64,000 bases of DNA from Promethearchaeota archaeon (GTDB lineage Archaea > Asgardarchaeota > Lokiarchaeia > Sigyniarchaeales > SOKP01): NCBI GenBank assembly GCA_016840085.1, contig JAEOTA010000064.1, positions 1 through 64,000 of the forward strand. The letters are read 5' to 3'. The notes under the pieces were generated by a model, which worked only from the letters and a program-made list of their open reading frames with translations, was not told the origin of the DNA and made no database searches. Shown here piece after piece: positions 28,409-37,713 of the stretch. Every line of letters begins with the position of its first letter. The stretch's first letter is position 1. The position numbers were made by a program, and so were the translations under genes.

Positions 28409-29206
28409 ATGCGTCAGTACACATATGGTCCTTTTCAATCAAGACGATTAGGGCTCTCATTAGGCGTAAATGTTTTGCTAAATTATAAATTATGCACTTT
28501 CAATTGTGTTTATTGTGAAATTGGTTTAACAGATCAAGAAAATTTTGTGTCTCCAGAATTTAGAATAAAATTACCGCCTTCACCACACTTTAGAAAAGAA
28601 TTAATTTCAATCTTAAAATATGTACCTCATCTAAATTCTATTACTTTTGGATATAATGGTGAACCTACATTAAATGAAAATTTATTAGATTTCTTAGAAG
28701 TAGCTTCAGATGTGAGAGAGAGGTTAAATTGGACAAACAAAAGACCTATTCTTACATTATTTACTAATTCTAGTACTTTATATTTTAAAGATATAAGAGA
28801 AAAAGTCAGAGAATTTGAACTTGTTTTAGCAAAATTAGATGTAGCAACTAATGACGATTTTAAAAGAACTAATCGACCACACAGCAAATCAACAAATATT
28901 GAAATTATTATTGAATCACTTACTAAACTAAGGCAAGAAATGCCTAGAGGACATAAATTAGCTATTCAAAGTTTAATTTATAATTCATATAGAGAAGATT
29001 TCATTCCAAATAATAATACTATAAATTTGAACAAATTAGCTCAAGCCTTAAAAATGATAAGACCTGATTTTATACAAATTTATTCGACAGCAAGGATACC
29101 CGCAGAATATTTTGTCTATTCGATAGATGACGAAAGAAAAAGGGAAATAGTGAAAGAATTAAAACTTAAAATTAATGATGATGATATTAAAATAAATTAT
29201 TATTAG
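28409..29206 (+). CDS. Radical SAM protein (YGP-x-x-SRRLG family)
   Basis: A 265-residue radical SAM protein. It begins YGPFQSRRLGLSLGV and has the cluster motif CTFNCVYC, followed by a GEPTL SAM-binding motif (FGYNGEPTLNENL). This N-terminus is typical of a widespread family grouped with COG0731-type proteins, whose substrates are mostly unknown. It lacks the extra domains of TYW1, so a wyosine role is not supported. Start ATG 28409. The 64-bp gap to the ROK kinase allows co-transcription. Confidence 0.85.
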   Translation: MRQYTYGPFQSRRLGLSLGVNVLLNYKLCTFNCVYCEIGLTDQENFVSPEFRIKLPPSPHFRKELISILKYVPHLNSITFGYNGEPTLNENLLDFLEVASDVRERLNWTNKRPILTLFTNSSTLYFKDIREKVREFELVLAKLDVATNDDFKRTNRPHSKSTNIEIIIESLTKLRQEMPRGHKLAIQSLIYNSYREDFIPNNNTINLNKLAQALKMIRPDFIQIYSTARIPAEYFVYSIDDERKREIVKELKLKINDDDIKINYY

Positions 29207-29270
29207 TAGGTTAAACAAAAATATTTATAATTTATTTTTTTATTAAGTAGATATTTATAGATTTAATTTA

Positions 29271-30284
29271 GTGATTGAAATCGACGAGAAATATATTGCT
29301 GGAGTAGATATAGGAGGAACTTGGATACGAGTTGCGGTTTGTCCAGTAAATTTAAAAGAAGAAAGTATTAGAATAAAAATCACTAAAACATTAAAAGAAA
29401 ATAAATATTCAATTAGTAATTCAGTTTGTAAGCTTATATCAGAATTAATAGATGAAAATTATATTAAAAAAACACAAATTTTAGGAATAGGTGTAGCTTC
29501 AGCTGGTCCATTAAATACTGAAACAGGCGTTGTCTTTAATAATGCTAATTTAGGATTTAGAGAAATTCCTTTAAAAGAACCAATTGAAGAGAAATTTCAC
29601 GGAATACCTCTATATTTTATTAATGATTGTAATGGAGCTGTGTTAGGTGTGCATTACTTTGAAGCAGATGGAGGGGAAAGAGATAACCTTGTATATATCA
29701 CTATTTCTACTGGAGTGGGAGGAGGTGTCATCTGTAATGGGCATCTATTACTAGGTAAAGAGGGAAATGCGGCAGAAGTAGGGCATGCATTAGTTGAGCC
29801 AAGAAGTAGAGCTCAATGTAATTGTGGAGCGTATGGGTGTTGGGAAGCTTATAGTTCTGGAACAGGTGTCCGAAACAGGGCATTAGATGCATTGCAAGAA
29901 GGAAAACTTAATGCAGATATCTTAATGAGCATTTTAGAAGAAGATAAATCTAAATTAACAGCCAAAGAAGTTTTTCAAGCAGCTAGAGAAGGTGATGAAT
30001 TATCTAAAAAGATAGTTAATGATTGCATATTCTATACAAAAGTAGGAATTGGTATAGTTAATAATTATTATGATTGTACTTCAATTTATTTTGGAGGGGC
30101 AATGATGAAGGATAAAGAACAGATAATTCCTCACGTAATTGAGCAATTTGAGAGGGATCCTATTAAATTCACTATGAATCATCCTCCAAAAATAAAATTA
30201 ACAAAATATCGAGATGAAATTGGTTTAAGAGGAGCATTAGCTTTTGTGAAATATAAATTAGAAAATCACCAAGTTATTTCTTAA
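29271..30284 (+). CDS. ROK-family sugar kinase
   Basis: A 337-residue ROK kinase, probably ATP-dependent phosphorylation of glucose or another hexose. It has the phosphate-binding motif DIGGTWIRVAV, a catalytic Asp in FINDCNGAVLG, and the ROK zinc signature in the block GHALVEPRSRAQCNCGAYGCWEA with His and three Cys. The start is GTG 29271. It is followed 27 bp later by a phosphohexomutase, so the pair may turn hexose into hexose-6-phosphate and then hexose-1-phosphate for glycan synthesis. Confidence 0.92.
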   Translation: MIEIDEKYIAGVDIGGTWIRVAVCPVNLKEESIRIKITKTLKENKYSISNSVCKLISELIDENYIKKTQILGIGVASAGPLNTETGVVFNNANLGFREIPLKEPIEEKFHGIPLYFINDCNGAVLGVHYFEADGGERDNLVYITISTGVGGGVICNGHLLLGKEGNAAEVGHALVEPRSRAQCNCGAYGCWEAYSSGTGVRNRALDALQEGKLNADILMSILEEDKSKLTAKEVFQAAREGDELSKKIVNDCIFYTKVGIGIVNNYYDCTSIYFGGAMMKDKEQIIPHVIEQFERDPIKFTMNHPPKIKLTKYRDEIGLRGALAFVKYKLENHQVIS

Positions 30285-30311
30285 AATTGAATCAAAAATG
30301 AAGAAATTCTA

Positions 30312-31742
30312 ATGGAAAGGGAAAATTTAATATTCACTTTAAGTGGAATCCGAGGAATAGCAGAAAAAGCTTTGGATTTCAATATCACGAAAAAAATTAC
30401 TATTGCCTATGGATTATGGCTTGATGGTAAAAATACACAAGTTGTTGTAGGGAAAGATACCAGACCAAGTGGAGAAATAATTGAAAAAGCTGTGATTGAA
30501 GGCCTAATCACAGTTGGTTTAGAAGTTATCAATCTAGGAGTGTGTCCTACTCCTATTATTATTCATGCTAAAAATAAGCTTAATATTCCGGGAGGTATTA
30601 TTATCACAGGCTCCCATAACCCACAAGAGTGGAATGGATTAAAACTTCTTTCTACAAAAACCTTTCTTAATAATAATGATCTAAAGGAAATCTCTATTAA
30701 ATTAAATGAGATTGATCTAAACCATTACCCTTCAATAAAAGTTAATCGCAATCGATACATAAAAACCTTAGATCCAATTAAAGATTATATTCAAGATCTC
30801 TACAAATATATTGATTATAAAGGCATTATAGCCCAAAATGATCTTAGTGTTGTTATTGATACAGGAGCAGGAGCAGGAAAAGTCGCGACATCTCAAATCC
30901 TCAGTAAAATAGGATGTAAAGTGAAATTAATTAATGATGATTTACTGGTTAATAAGATATTTCCGAGAGAGATTGAACCTATTGAAGAAAATTTAAAAGA
31001 TCTAATAATGGAAGTTTGGCAAGGTAACCATGATATTGGTTTTGCGCATGATTCTGATGCTGATAGATTAGCAATAATTGGTGAAAACGGGATATGCTAT
31101 CCTGAAGATATTGGATTAGCACTTATTACTGATTATTACCTTAAAAATAATTCTGATAGGGGGAAAGAAATTATATTTGTGACAAATTTGGCTTCTTCTT
31201 TAAGATTCGAAGTAATTGCTGAAAGGTATGGCGCTCAGGTAATTAGAACGCCTATAGGAGAAAGATTTTTAATAGAAAAAATGAATGAGTTAATAGAAGA
31301 CCCATCTAAAAATTGCCTTGTATTTGGAGGAGAAGGTTCATGTGGAGGAGTTATAATCCCTGATTTTAATAACACAAGAGATGGAATTTTTGCCTCCGCT
31401 AAAATTATTGAAATTTTAGTTAAAACAGGAAAAAAAGTATCAGAATTGGTATCAACACTCCCTAAATATTATTCATATAGAGAAAAAATCAATATTAAGA
31501 ATAAAAATATCAACGAAATTATTAGATTATTAAAGAAAGAATTGTTAGAAGAAGGAGAAGAAATAGAACAATTTAATCTTGATCTCAGATTTGGAAAAGA
31601 AAAAGAGTGGTTTGTTTTAATTCACCCTTCTAATACTGAGCCAATAATTAGAGTTATAAGTGAAGCAAAAAGAAAGTCATTAGCGAGAGTTTATTGTGAG
31701 ACAACAGCAGAACTTATAAAGCTAGAAATATCAATGTTATAA
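30312..31742 (+). CDS. Phosphohexomutase (phosphoglucosamine/phosphomannomutase family)
   Basis: Interconverts hexose-6- and hexose-1-phosphates. The 476-residue protein shows the active-site Ser loop TGSHNPQEWNG near residue 100, the metal loop DSDADRL near residue 245, sugar-binding GGEGSCGG near residue 340 and the phosphate loop HPSNTEPIIRV near the C-terminus. The SHNP and GEGSCG versions are common in archaeal GlmM/ManB-type enzymes. The exact sugar cannot be read. It lies just downstream of the ROK kinase on the same strand. Confidence 0.92.
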   Translation: MERENLIFTLSGIRGIAEKALDFNITKKITIAYGLWLDGKNTQVVVGKDTRPSGEIIEKAVIEGLITVGLEVINLGVCPTPIIIHAKNKLNIPGGIIITGSHNPQEWNGLKLLSTKTFLNNNDLKEISIKLNEIDLNHYPSIKVNRNRYIKTLDPIKDYIQDLYKYIDYKGIIAQNDLSVVIDTGAGAGKVATSQILSKIGCKVKLINDDLLVNKIFPREIEPIEENLKDLIMEVWQGNHDIGFAHDSDADRLAIIGENGICYPEDIGLALITDYYLKNNSDRGKEIIFVTNLASSLRFEVIAERYGAQVIRTPIGERFLIEKMNELIEDPSKNCLVFGGEGSCGGVIIPDFNNTRDGIFASAKIIEILVKTGKKVSELVSTLPKYYSYREKINIKNKNINEIIRLLKKELLEEGEEIEQFNLDLRFGKEKEWFVLIHPSNTEPIIRVISEAKRKSLARVYCETTAELIKLEISML

Positions 31743-32239
31743 TTTTTTACAATATTTTTGTTGAAATTGCAATGTGTTTTCCCATCCATTTCCCATTTTC
31801 TCTTTCTATAAGGTTCAATCTACCGTTAAATTTAAATATTTAAGTATAATATATTTATTTTAAACATATTTGTTGATTATTTCATGGTAATTAAAGATCA
31901 TAGATGGATCGGGTTGGATTGTGGAGATACCTTAATCCGTACTCCGTCTATAAGTAAATCAATGACCATGACATTAATGTATGTAGGATTTAATGTATAG
32001 ATCCTTAATGCATTATCCTAATAAATACATAAAAATCAGCAAAACATTGACTCTTTTCCTTTAACTTTTCATACTTTACTTAAATAGGAATTTACATAAT
32101 TGAACTGAATCTCTACTTCTTAGACATTTTCTACACTGTATTAGCTTTGGTGCAGGATAATTTCAAATTAGGATAAATAAATATGTTTTTTTCCAAAAAA
32201 TAAATTTATAAAAAAAATTAAAAAAATATAAAAAATGAG
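31743..32239. other. Intergenic region with a HAD remnant
   Basis: About 500 bp with no complete gene. Positions 31884-32000 carry a HAD N-terminal fragment (separate entry). The rest is AT-rich; a short direct repeat (TAGGATAA-type, near 32155-32175) is the only other pattern noticed. Confidence 0.5.
31884..32000 (+). pseudogene. HAD-family hydrolase N-terminal remnant
   Basis: An ATG-initiated frame of 38 codons ending TAG. It contains WIGLDCGDTLIRTP, a good match to HAD motif I (hhhDxG[ND]TL, with the nucleophile Asp) of the phosphatase superfamily. A functional HAD enzyme needs about 200 residues. No continuation with motifs II-IV was found in any frame downstream, so this looks like the decayed 5' end of a lost gene. 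A short independent peptide is less likely. Confidence 0.5.
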
Positions 32240-32500
32240 GTGAAAGAGTTGTTAGAATTAAAGGAATTGGCAGAGAAAAGAGAAGCTGCTAAACTTAAAA
32301 AAGCTCAAGAATTAGAAAAATTAGAATTACTTGAGTTTAGCCACAATAAACCACAAAAGAAACAAGATAGATTAGAAAAGCTAAATCTAAAGTTATTAGA
32401 ACTTTACGAAAGAGCGAAGTATAATCCAAGATACTTAGAAGAAAAGCAAAAATACTTAAGAAGTCTAGAAGTCCTGAAAGAAAATTACAGGAATCTTTAA
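32240..32500 (+). CDS. Small coiled-coil protein
   Basis: An 86-residue, highly charged protein (Lys, Glu, Leu) predicted to be one long coiled coil: repeated LELKELAEKREAAKLKKAQ-type heptads. It starts at GTG 32240; GAGGTGA overlaps the start, and the upstream ATG (32235) is in another frame. No family. Compositional bias makes homology inference unsafe, but the frame is clean. It is 61 bp upstream of the MFS gene on the same strand. Confidence 0.5.
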   Translation: MKELLELKELAEKREAAKLKKAQELEKLELLEFSHNKPQKKQDRLEKLNLKLLELYERAKYNPRYLEEKQKYLRSLEVLKENYRNL

Positions 32501-32561
32501 TGCTGCTAAAGAGATAAAAAGACAATAAAGGTGAATTATAATATCAGCAAATAATAATGAA

Positions 32562-33818
32562 ATGGACCAAGAAATAGTAGATCTCCAGACTGTATACGAT
32601 AAAACAGAGAAAATTCAGAACACTATTCACAATAGAATTCATGTAAATAAATGGGAGTCAAATTTAAGGAAATCATATTTATTTCATTTTTTCATGGGTC
32701 TTCACTTGATATCAGGAGTACTATTACCCTTTTTCCTGACTTGGGGAAAATTAACTTTCGTCGAGGTTATGTTGTTACAAAGCTACTTTACAATTATGAT
32801 TTTAATATTTGAGATACCTTGTGGCGCTATAGCTGATTATATTAGCAGAAAGGTCTCTTTACAACTAGGAGCTTTAATCACTGCGATGGCAGCATTAATC
32901 TATGGAAGCTATCCGAACATAATCATTTTTGCTATTGGTGAAACTTTATGGGCTTTTGCTAGTGCTTTAACCTCTGGTACTGATCAAGCTTTTATATATG
33001 ATACATTGAGAAAACTTGAAAGAGAGGATGATATATCAAAAGTGATGGCTAGAAATAGGAGTTTCACATTGTTTGGCATAGCAATTTCAGCTCCAATAGG
33101 TTCAATCATAGCTGCGTATGCTTCGTTAAACCTGGTAATGACTTTTATGTTTATTCCATTTTTCATCGCAACATTAATATCACTGACATTAAAAGAACCA
33201 AATCATGATTTAGAGAAAAAGAAAACTGAGAATTATTTCACTGTAATAAAATCTGGATTTAATGAACTCAAGAGAAATAGCGTTCTAAGAGTATTATCGT
33301 TTGAAATGATAATAACAGAGACAGCAGTCTTCTATATAATTTGGCTATATCAACTTTATCTTGAAGCATTACAATTTCAATTAATATTCTTTGGATTCAT
33401 AAGCACATCAATGACTTTAATACAGATAGTTTTTAACAACATAGTTATAAAACTTGAAAATAAATGCAATAATAAGAAACGGTTCTTACAATTTTATTCG
33501 ATAATACCAGGAATAGGATTTATTCTTATGTCAGTGATTTTCTTCATCCCGGTTAGCATTCCTTTAATTCTTATAGTAATAGGATTCGGTTTTTCACGGA
33601 GCTTACTGTTTACTAAGGCGATAAATAGCCAAATTGAGACACAGAATAGAGCCACAGTGATAAGCACAATAAATATGATAGCAAGTCTTATAAGAGCGAT
33701 TCTTTACCCTTTCATTGGATACTTTGTAATGATTAATTTAAGTATAACATTTCTATTTCTGGGTGCCATGATAATCGTGTTTGCATTGTTCTCAAGAATT
33801 AAGAGCGAATATTTATAA
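32562..33818 (+). CDS. MFS transporter
   Basis: A 418-residue membrane protein with about 12 TM helices after a 45-residue polar N-terminus. The first half has the MFS loop 2-3 motif as GAIADYISRKVSLQLGAL (a variant of G-x-L-a-D-r-x-G-r-k). This layout is typical of drug-efflux type MFS proteins. Substrate unknown. A start at ATG 32562 gives the polar leader; a shorter start is possible. It is 155 bp upstream of metG. Confidence 0.85.
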   Translation: MDQEIVDLQTVYDKTEKIQNTIHNRIHVNKWESNLRKSYLFHFFMGLHLISGVLLPFFLTWGKLTFVEVMLLQSYFTIMILIFEIPCGAIADYISRKVSLQLGALITAMAALIYGSYPNIIIFAIGETLWAFASALTSGTDQAFIYDTLRKLEREDDISKVMARNRSFTLFGIAISAPIGSIIAAYASLNLVMTFMFIPFFIATLISLTLKEPNHDLEKKKTENYFTVIKSGFNELKRNSVLRVLSFEMIITETAVFYIIWLYQLYLEALQFQLIFFGFISTSMTLIQIVFNNIVIKLENKCNNKKRFLQFYSIIPGIGFILMSVIFFIPVSIPLILIVIGFGFSRSLLFTKAINSQIETQNRATVISTINMIASLIRAILYPFIGYFVMINLSITFLFLGAMIIVFALFSRIKSEYL

Positions 33819-33972
33819 TAAACTTGTTTTTTTAATTTTGAATATTTAATTTTTAAGGAGATTAAGAATATGGGAGAAAAAAAAATCCTTATCATAAAAT
33901 ATTATTTTCTATTTTTGTAATAGCAAATTCTTTTTATTTGATTAAAAATGAAAAAGTAAGAGGTATCGAAAC

Positions 33973-35508
33973 ATGAAAAGAGTATATATTACAACTCCAA
34001 TATATTATGTGAATGATGATCCACATATTGGGCATGCTCATACAACAATTATGGGTGATATTCTAAAGCGTATTTTAAAAATGCGTGGAGTTCAAGTTTT
34101 TTATACAACTGGTGTTGATGAACATGGACAGAAGAATCAAGCTAGTGCCCACGAAAGCGGTTTTTCTGTAAATAATTATTTAGACCAAAAAGCTACTGTT
34201 TTTAAATCTGTATTTGAAAAATTAAATATTTCTTTTGATTTTTTCGTCCGAACATCACGAGAGGGTCATAAAAATTATGTAAAGCAGGTTTTGGATGAAC
34301 TTTTTAGCAATAAATTGATTTATAAAAAATATTATGAAGGGTTGTATTGTCTTGGATGTGAACAGTTTAAAAAAACTTCAGATTTAGATGAGAATGGGCT
34401 GTGCCCTGATCATAAAAAAGAACCTGAAATTCAAAAAGAAGTGAATTATTTTTTAAAAATTAGTGAATACCAATCCTGGTTAATAAATTGCATAAAAAAG
34501 AATAAAACTCTCATTCAGCCCACAGTTTATCAAAAAGAGGTTTTAGCCATGTTAAATGAGCCATTGGATGATTGGTGTATTTCTCGCCCAAAAAGCAGGG
34601 TGACATTGGGAATTGATTTCCCATTTGATAGTAATTTTGTTACTTATGTATGGTTTGATGCACTTTTAAATTATATTTCAAATCTCAAGCTAAATTTTGA
34701 AGGAGAATCCGAGTTTAATAATTATTGGGCTAATTTAATTCATCTCGGGGGAAAAGATATAATTAAAACCCATTGTATCTATTGGCTTATAATGTTAAAA
34801 ATTCTTGATTTAAATCTACCAAAATCTATCCAAATTCATGGACATTGGGTCGGTAAAGGAGGAATCAAGATGTCAAAATCGTTAGGAAATGTTATAGACC
34901 CATTAAAACTTCAACAAAGAATTGGAACAGATGCCATTCGATTTTTTTTATCTAGTAAAATGACAAATAAAGATTCTCGGATTAACCCCTCACTTATTAA
35001 ATCTTGTTATGAGAATGATCTTGCAAACAATATCGGAAATCTATTGTATCGTGCCTGTAAATTTACACTAAAGAACTTTGGTGATAAAGTACCAGAACCT
35101 GGAGATTTAATTGAAAGAGAAAAAATTTTACATTTATTTTTAGAGAAAATATTGAAAGTAAATATAAGTCAGCCCAGCTTAAAGATTTCTTATGAATTAG
35201 CTAATTCAATCCTAATTATTGGAAATAAACTAAATAAATATTTTAATGATGCAGCCCCTTGGAAACTCATAAAAGGAAAAAACAAAGAGAAAGAAGTGAA
35301 AACAGTCTTATATACTGTTCTGGATGGAGTTAAAGTTCTCTTTGAATTGGCATATCCAATTATTCCAAATACTGCAAATGAAGTTTTAGAAATTATTGGA
35401 GCAAATAGAATACCTGATCGAATTATTAATCACAATATTCAAGTGGGTAAACTCAAACCAGGTTCAAAAATTTTAAGTCCAAAAATAATCTTTCCAAAAT
35501 TAGTTTAA
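33973..35508 (+). CDS. metG: Methionyl-tRNA synthetase, bacterial-type
   Basis: Charges tRNA-Met. The 511 residues begin ITTPIYYVNDDPHIGHAHTT (HIGH motif), with FYTTGVDEHGQK, one zinc-knuckle region (YCLGCEQF...GLCPDH), VTYVWFDALLNYIS and KMSKSLGN near residue 299. The sequence and the single-knuckle insert match the bacterial/Thermus group rather than the archaeal/eukaryotic MetRS, suggesting horizontal acquisition. The C-terminal tRNA-binding (Arc1p-like) domain is absent. The last 4 bp overlap the end of the convergent uvrC gene. Confidence 0.93.
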   Translation: MKRVYITTPIYYVNDDPHIGHAHTTIMGDILKRILKMRGVQVFYTTGVDEHGQKNQASAHESGFSVNNYLDQKATVFKSVFEKLNISFDFFVRTSREGHKNYVKQVLDELFSNKLIYKKYYEGLYCLGCEQFKKTSDLDENGLCPDHKKEPEIQKEVNYFLKISEYQSWLINCIKKNKTLIQPTVYQKEVLAMLNEPLDDWCISRPKSRVTLGIDFPFDSNFVTYVWFDALLNYISNLKLNFEGESEFNNYWANLIHLGGKDIIKTHCIYWLIMLKILDLNLPKSIQIHGHWVGKGGIKMSKSLGNVIDPLKLQQRIGTDAIRFFLSSKMTNKDSRINPSLIKSCYENDLANNIGNLLYRACKFTLKNFGDKVPEPGDLIEREKILHLFLEKILKVNISQPSLKISYELANSILIIGNKLNKYFNDAAPWKLIKGKNKEKEVKTVLYTVLDGVKVLFELAYPIIPNTANEVLEIIGANRIPDRIINHNIQVGKLKPGSKILSPKIIFPKLV

Positions 35509-37331
35509 TCTTTTAATTCATTTAAAATAATCTCAGCTAATTTTTTCCCCACTATCTGAGATAATTCTTTTAAAGAAGCCCTTTTTATATTGATAACACT
35601 CCCAAAATAATTAAGTAATTTATTTCTTGTAACTGGACCTACTCCTTCAATATCGTCTAAAATTGAGCCTGTCATGCGTTTTTTCCTTTGCTTTTTGTGG
35701 AGTCTTACAGCGAAACGGTGAGCTTCGTCCCTCACTCTTTGAAATAATTTTAAGAGTGGTGAATTTTTAGGAAGGATAATAGGGTTTTTATTATTAGGTA
35801 TAAAGAGTTCTTCATACTTCTTAGCTAATCCTATAATAGGAATTTCAAGACCTAGTTCTTGTAACACAGAAACACCCGCGTTCAATTGTCCTTTTCCCCC
35901 ATCTATTAATATTAAATCGGGAAGTTCTAAGTTTCGGTTTAATAACATTGTATATCTTCTTTTTAAAACTTCTTTCATCATTGCAACATCATCGGGTGTC
36001 GATTTAGTTCTTATTTTAAAGTGCCTGTAATTCTTATTATATGGTTTTGCTTCTAAAAAATAAACCATTGAGCCAGTTGCGTCTCTCCCTTCAATATTTG
36101 AAATATCAAAGCCTTCAATGATCCTAGGTTCTTTTTGTAGTTTTAAAATTTCTTTTGCTTCTTTTAATACCTCTTCTCTAAAATCTTCTTCATCCATTTT
36201 AATCTGTTCCATTTGAACCTGCTGATTAACCATAACTTTAGCATTTCTATTAGCAATTCGTATTAGGCTTATTTCATAGTCATCTATAGGAGATCTTATT
36301 TGTATCTCTCCTTTTATATCTTTTAAATACTTAATTAGAATATCAAATCTTTCGCTTACTTCAGCAATAATTATTACATCTGGTAATTGGGTTTTAAAAT
36401 CTTGATAATATTGTTCCAAGATAGAAGAAAGCAACTCACCTTTATGAACTAGTTTTTCTCTTAAATCGAAATTAAAAGAATTTTTATTTATTATTCTACC
36501 CTCTCTAATATGAATTATTATCATTGCCACATAATTATCTTCAGAATGATATCCAATGATATCCTTATTCGCATCATGATTTAAGAATACATGTTGCTGA
36601 TCGGTAGCATGATCAATATCATCCAATTTATCTCTCCAGAAAGCTGCTAATTCAAATTCTTGGGATTTTGCAGCATTTTGCATTTTTTCTTCGATTTGTT
36701 TTTTTAGTTCACTTGTTTCTCCTTTTAAAAACATTTCGATTCTTTTAATATTGTTGCGATATTTTTCTTTTGTTATTTCAGTGAAGCATGGACCCAAGCA
36801 AAGTTTTAATTGATAATATAAACAAGGGTTTTTTTTCTTTCTACCAGGTTTTTTACAAGAACAGTAGGGGAATATTTTCCTTAAATCCCTTAGTATTCTT
36901 ACAATTTCTTTTTTATCTGTATAAGGTCCTAAAAACAAATTGTTTTGGGAATATTTTTCTGGATTTCTAATTACACGGATTCTGGGAAAGTCTTCTGAGT
37001 AAAAAATTGCTACCCAAGGATATGATTTAGAATCCCTCATTATTACGTTATAGCGAGGGAGATATTTTTTGATTTGGATATTTTCTAAAAGGAGTGCTTC
37101 TTTCTCATTTTCTGTTATAATATATTCAATAGAACGAATCTTATTTATTAATTCTTTAATTTTTTCCTCATAATAGGGATCTGTATAACTAGTTTTTAAG
37201 AAATATTGATTTACTCTTTTTTTTATATTTTTAGATTTTCCGATGTAAAGTATTGAACCTTTCTTATCTACAAATAAATAAACTCCAGGTTCGTTAGGTA
37301 AACTTTTTCTTTGTAATTCTAAGTCCTTCAT
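35505..37331 (-). CDS. uvrC: Excinuclease ABC subunit C (UvrC)
   Basis: Dual-incision nuclease of nucleotide excision repair. The 608-residue protein has an N-terminal GIY-YIG domain (GVYLFVDKKG, then ILYIGKSKNIKKRV), a UVR motif with Cys cluster after residue 150 (CSCKKPGRKKKNPCLYYQL), the RNase H-like nuclease centre GFDISNIEG and a C-terminal helix-hairpin-helix (DIEGVGPVTRNKLLNYFG). UvrABC is bacterial in origin and patchy in archaea. No uvrA or uvrB is in this window. It converges on metG with a 4-bp overlap. Confidence 0.96.
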   Translation of the reverse strand: MKDLELQRKSLPNEPGVYLFVDKKGSILYIGKSKNIKKRVNQYFLKTSYTDPYYEEKIKELINKIRSIEYIITENEKEALLLENIQIKKYLPRYNVIMRDSKSYPWVAIFYSEDFPRIRVIRNPEKYSQNNLFLGPYTDKKEIVRILRDLRKIFPYCSCKKPGRKKKNPCLYYQLKLCLGPCFTEITKEKYRNNIKRIEMFLKGETSELKKQIEEKMQNAAKSQEFELAAFWRDKLDDIDHATDQQHVFLNHDANKDIIGYHSEDNYVAMIIIHIREGRIINKNSFNFDLREKLVHKGELLSSILEQYYQDFKTQLPDVIIIAEVSERFDILIKYLKDIKGEIQIRSPIDDYEISLIRIANRNAKVMVNQQVQMEQIKMDEEDFREEVLKEAKEILKLQKEPRIIEGFDISNIEGRDATGSMVYFLEAKPYNKNYRHFKIRTKSTPDDVAMMKEVLKRRYTMLLNRNLELPDLILIDGGKGQLNAGVSVLQELGLEIPIIGLAKKYEELFIPNNKNPIILPKNSPLLKLFQRVRDEAHRFAVRLHKKQRKKRMTGSILDDIEGVGPVTRNKLLNYFGSVINIKRASLKELSQIVGKKLAEIILNELKD

Positions 37332-37495
37332 GAATAAATTAAAATCTATTGATATTTATGATATAATAGTTTGTTGAATTTTTTATTTTTATCAACAAAA
37401 GAATCAAGATATAATTAATAATTAAAGAGAATAAATGTTATTTATTATTATTAAACATAAGCAGTAATAGGTTTAATGTGAAAAGTAGTGTTTTT

Positions 37496-37693
37496 ATGGT
37501 TAATATTAGAATTTGTCCAAGATGTAAAAAGCCTACATTAAGAAACGCAACAAATGTTAGTGGTTGGCTTGCTCCCGATTTATATGAGTGCAGTGATAAG
37601 AAGTGTGGTTATATTGGTAGATTTTATATTGAAGTTGATTCAGAAGATTTTAAATTAGATCAAGAAGAAAATTCTTTTAATTTAGAAGAATAA
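37496..37693 (+). CDS. Small zinc-ribbon protein
   Basis: About 65 residues with CPRCKKPTLRNA and CSDKKCGYIGRFYIE, a four-Cys zinc ribbon, then an acidic tail. I choose ATG 37496 (MVNIRICPRC); a GTG 18 bp upstream is possible. Similar small ribbons are common in archaea and often bind nucleic acid or protein. It is 20 bp upstream of the R15P isomerase gene, probably on the same transcript. Confidence 0.7.
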   Translation: MVNIRICPRCKKPTLRNATNVSGWLAPDLYECSDKKCGYIGRFYIEVDSEDFKLDQEENSFNLEE

Positions 37694-37713
37694 AACAATA
37701 ATTTGTGATTTTT

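Noticed and set aside
28409..29206. Wyosine synthase TYW1
   Set aside because: Too short and lacks the second cluster and C-terminal wyosine domain.
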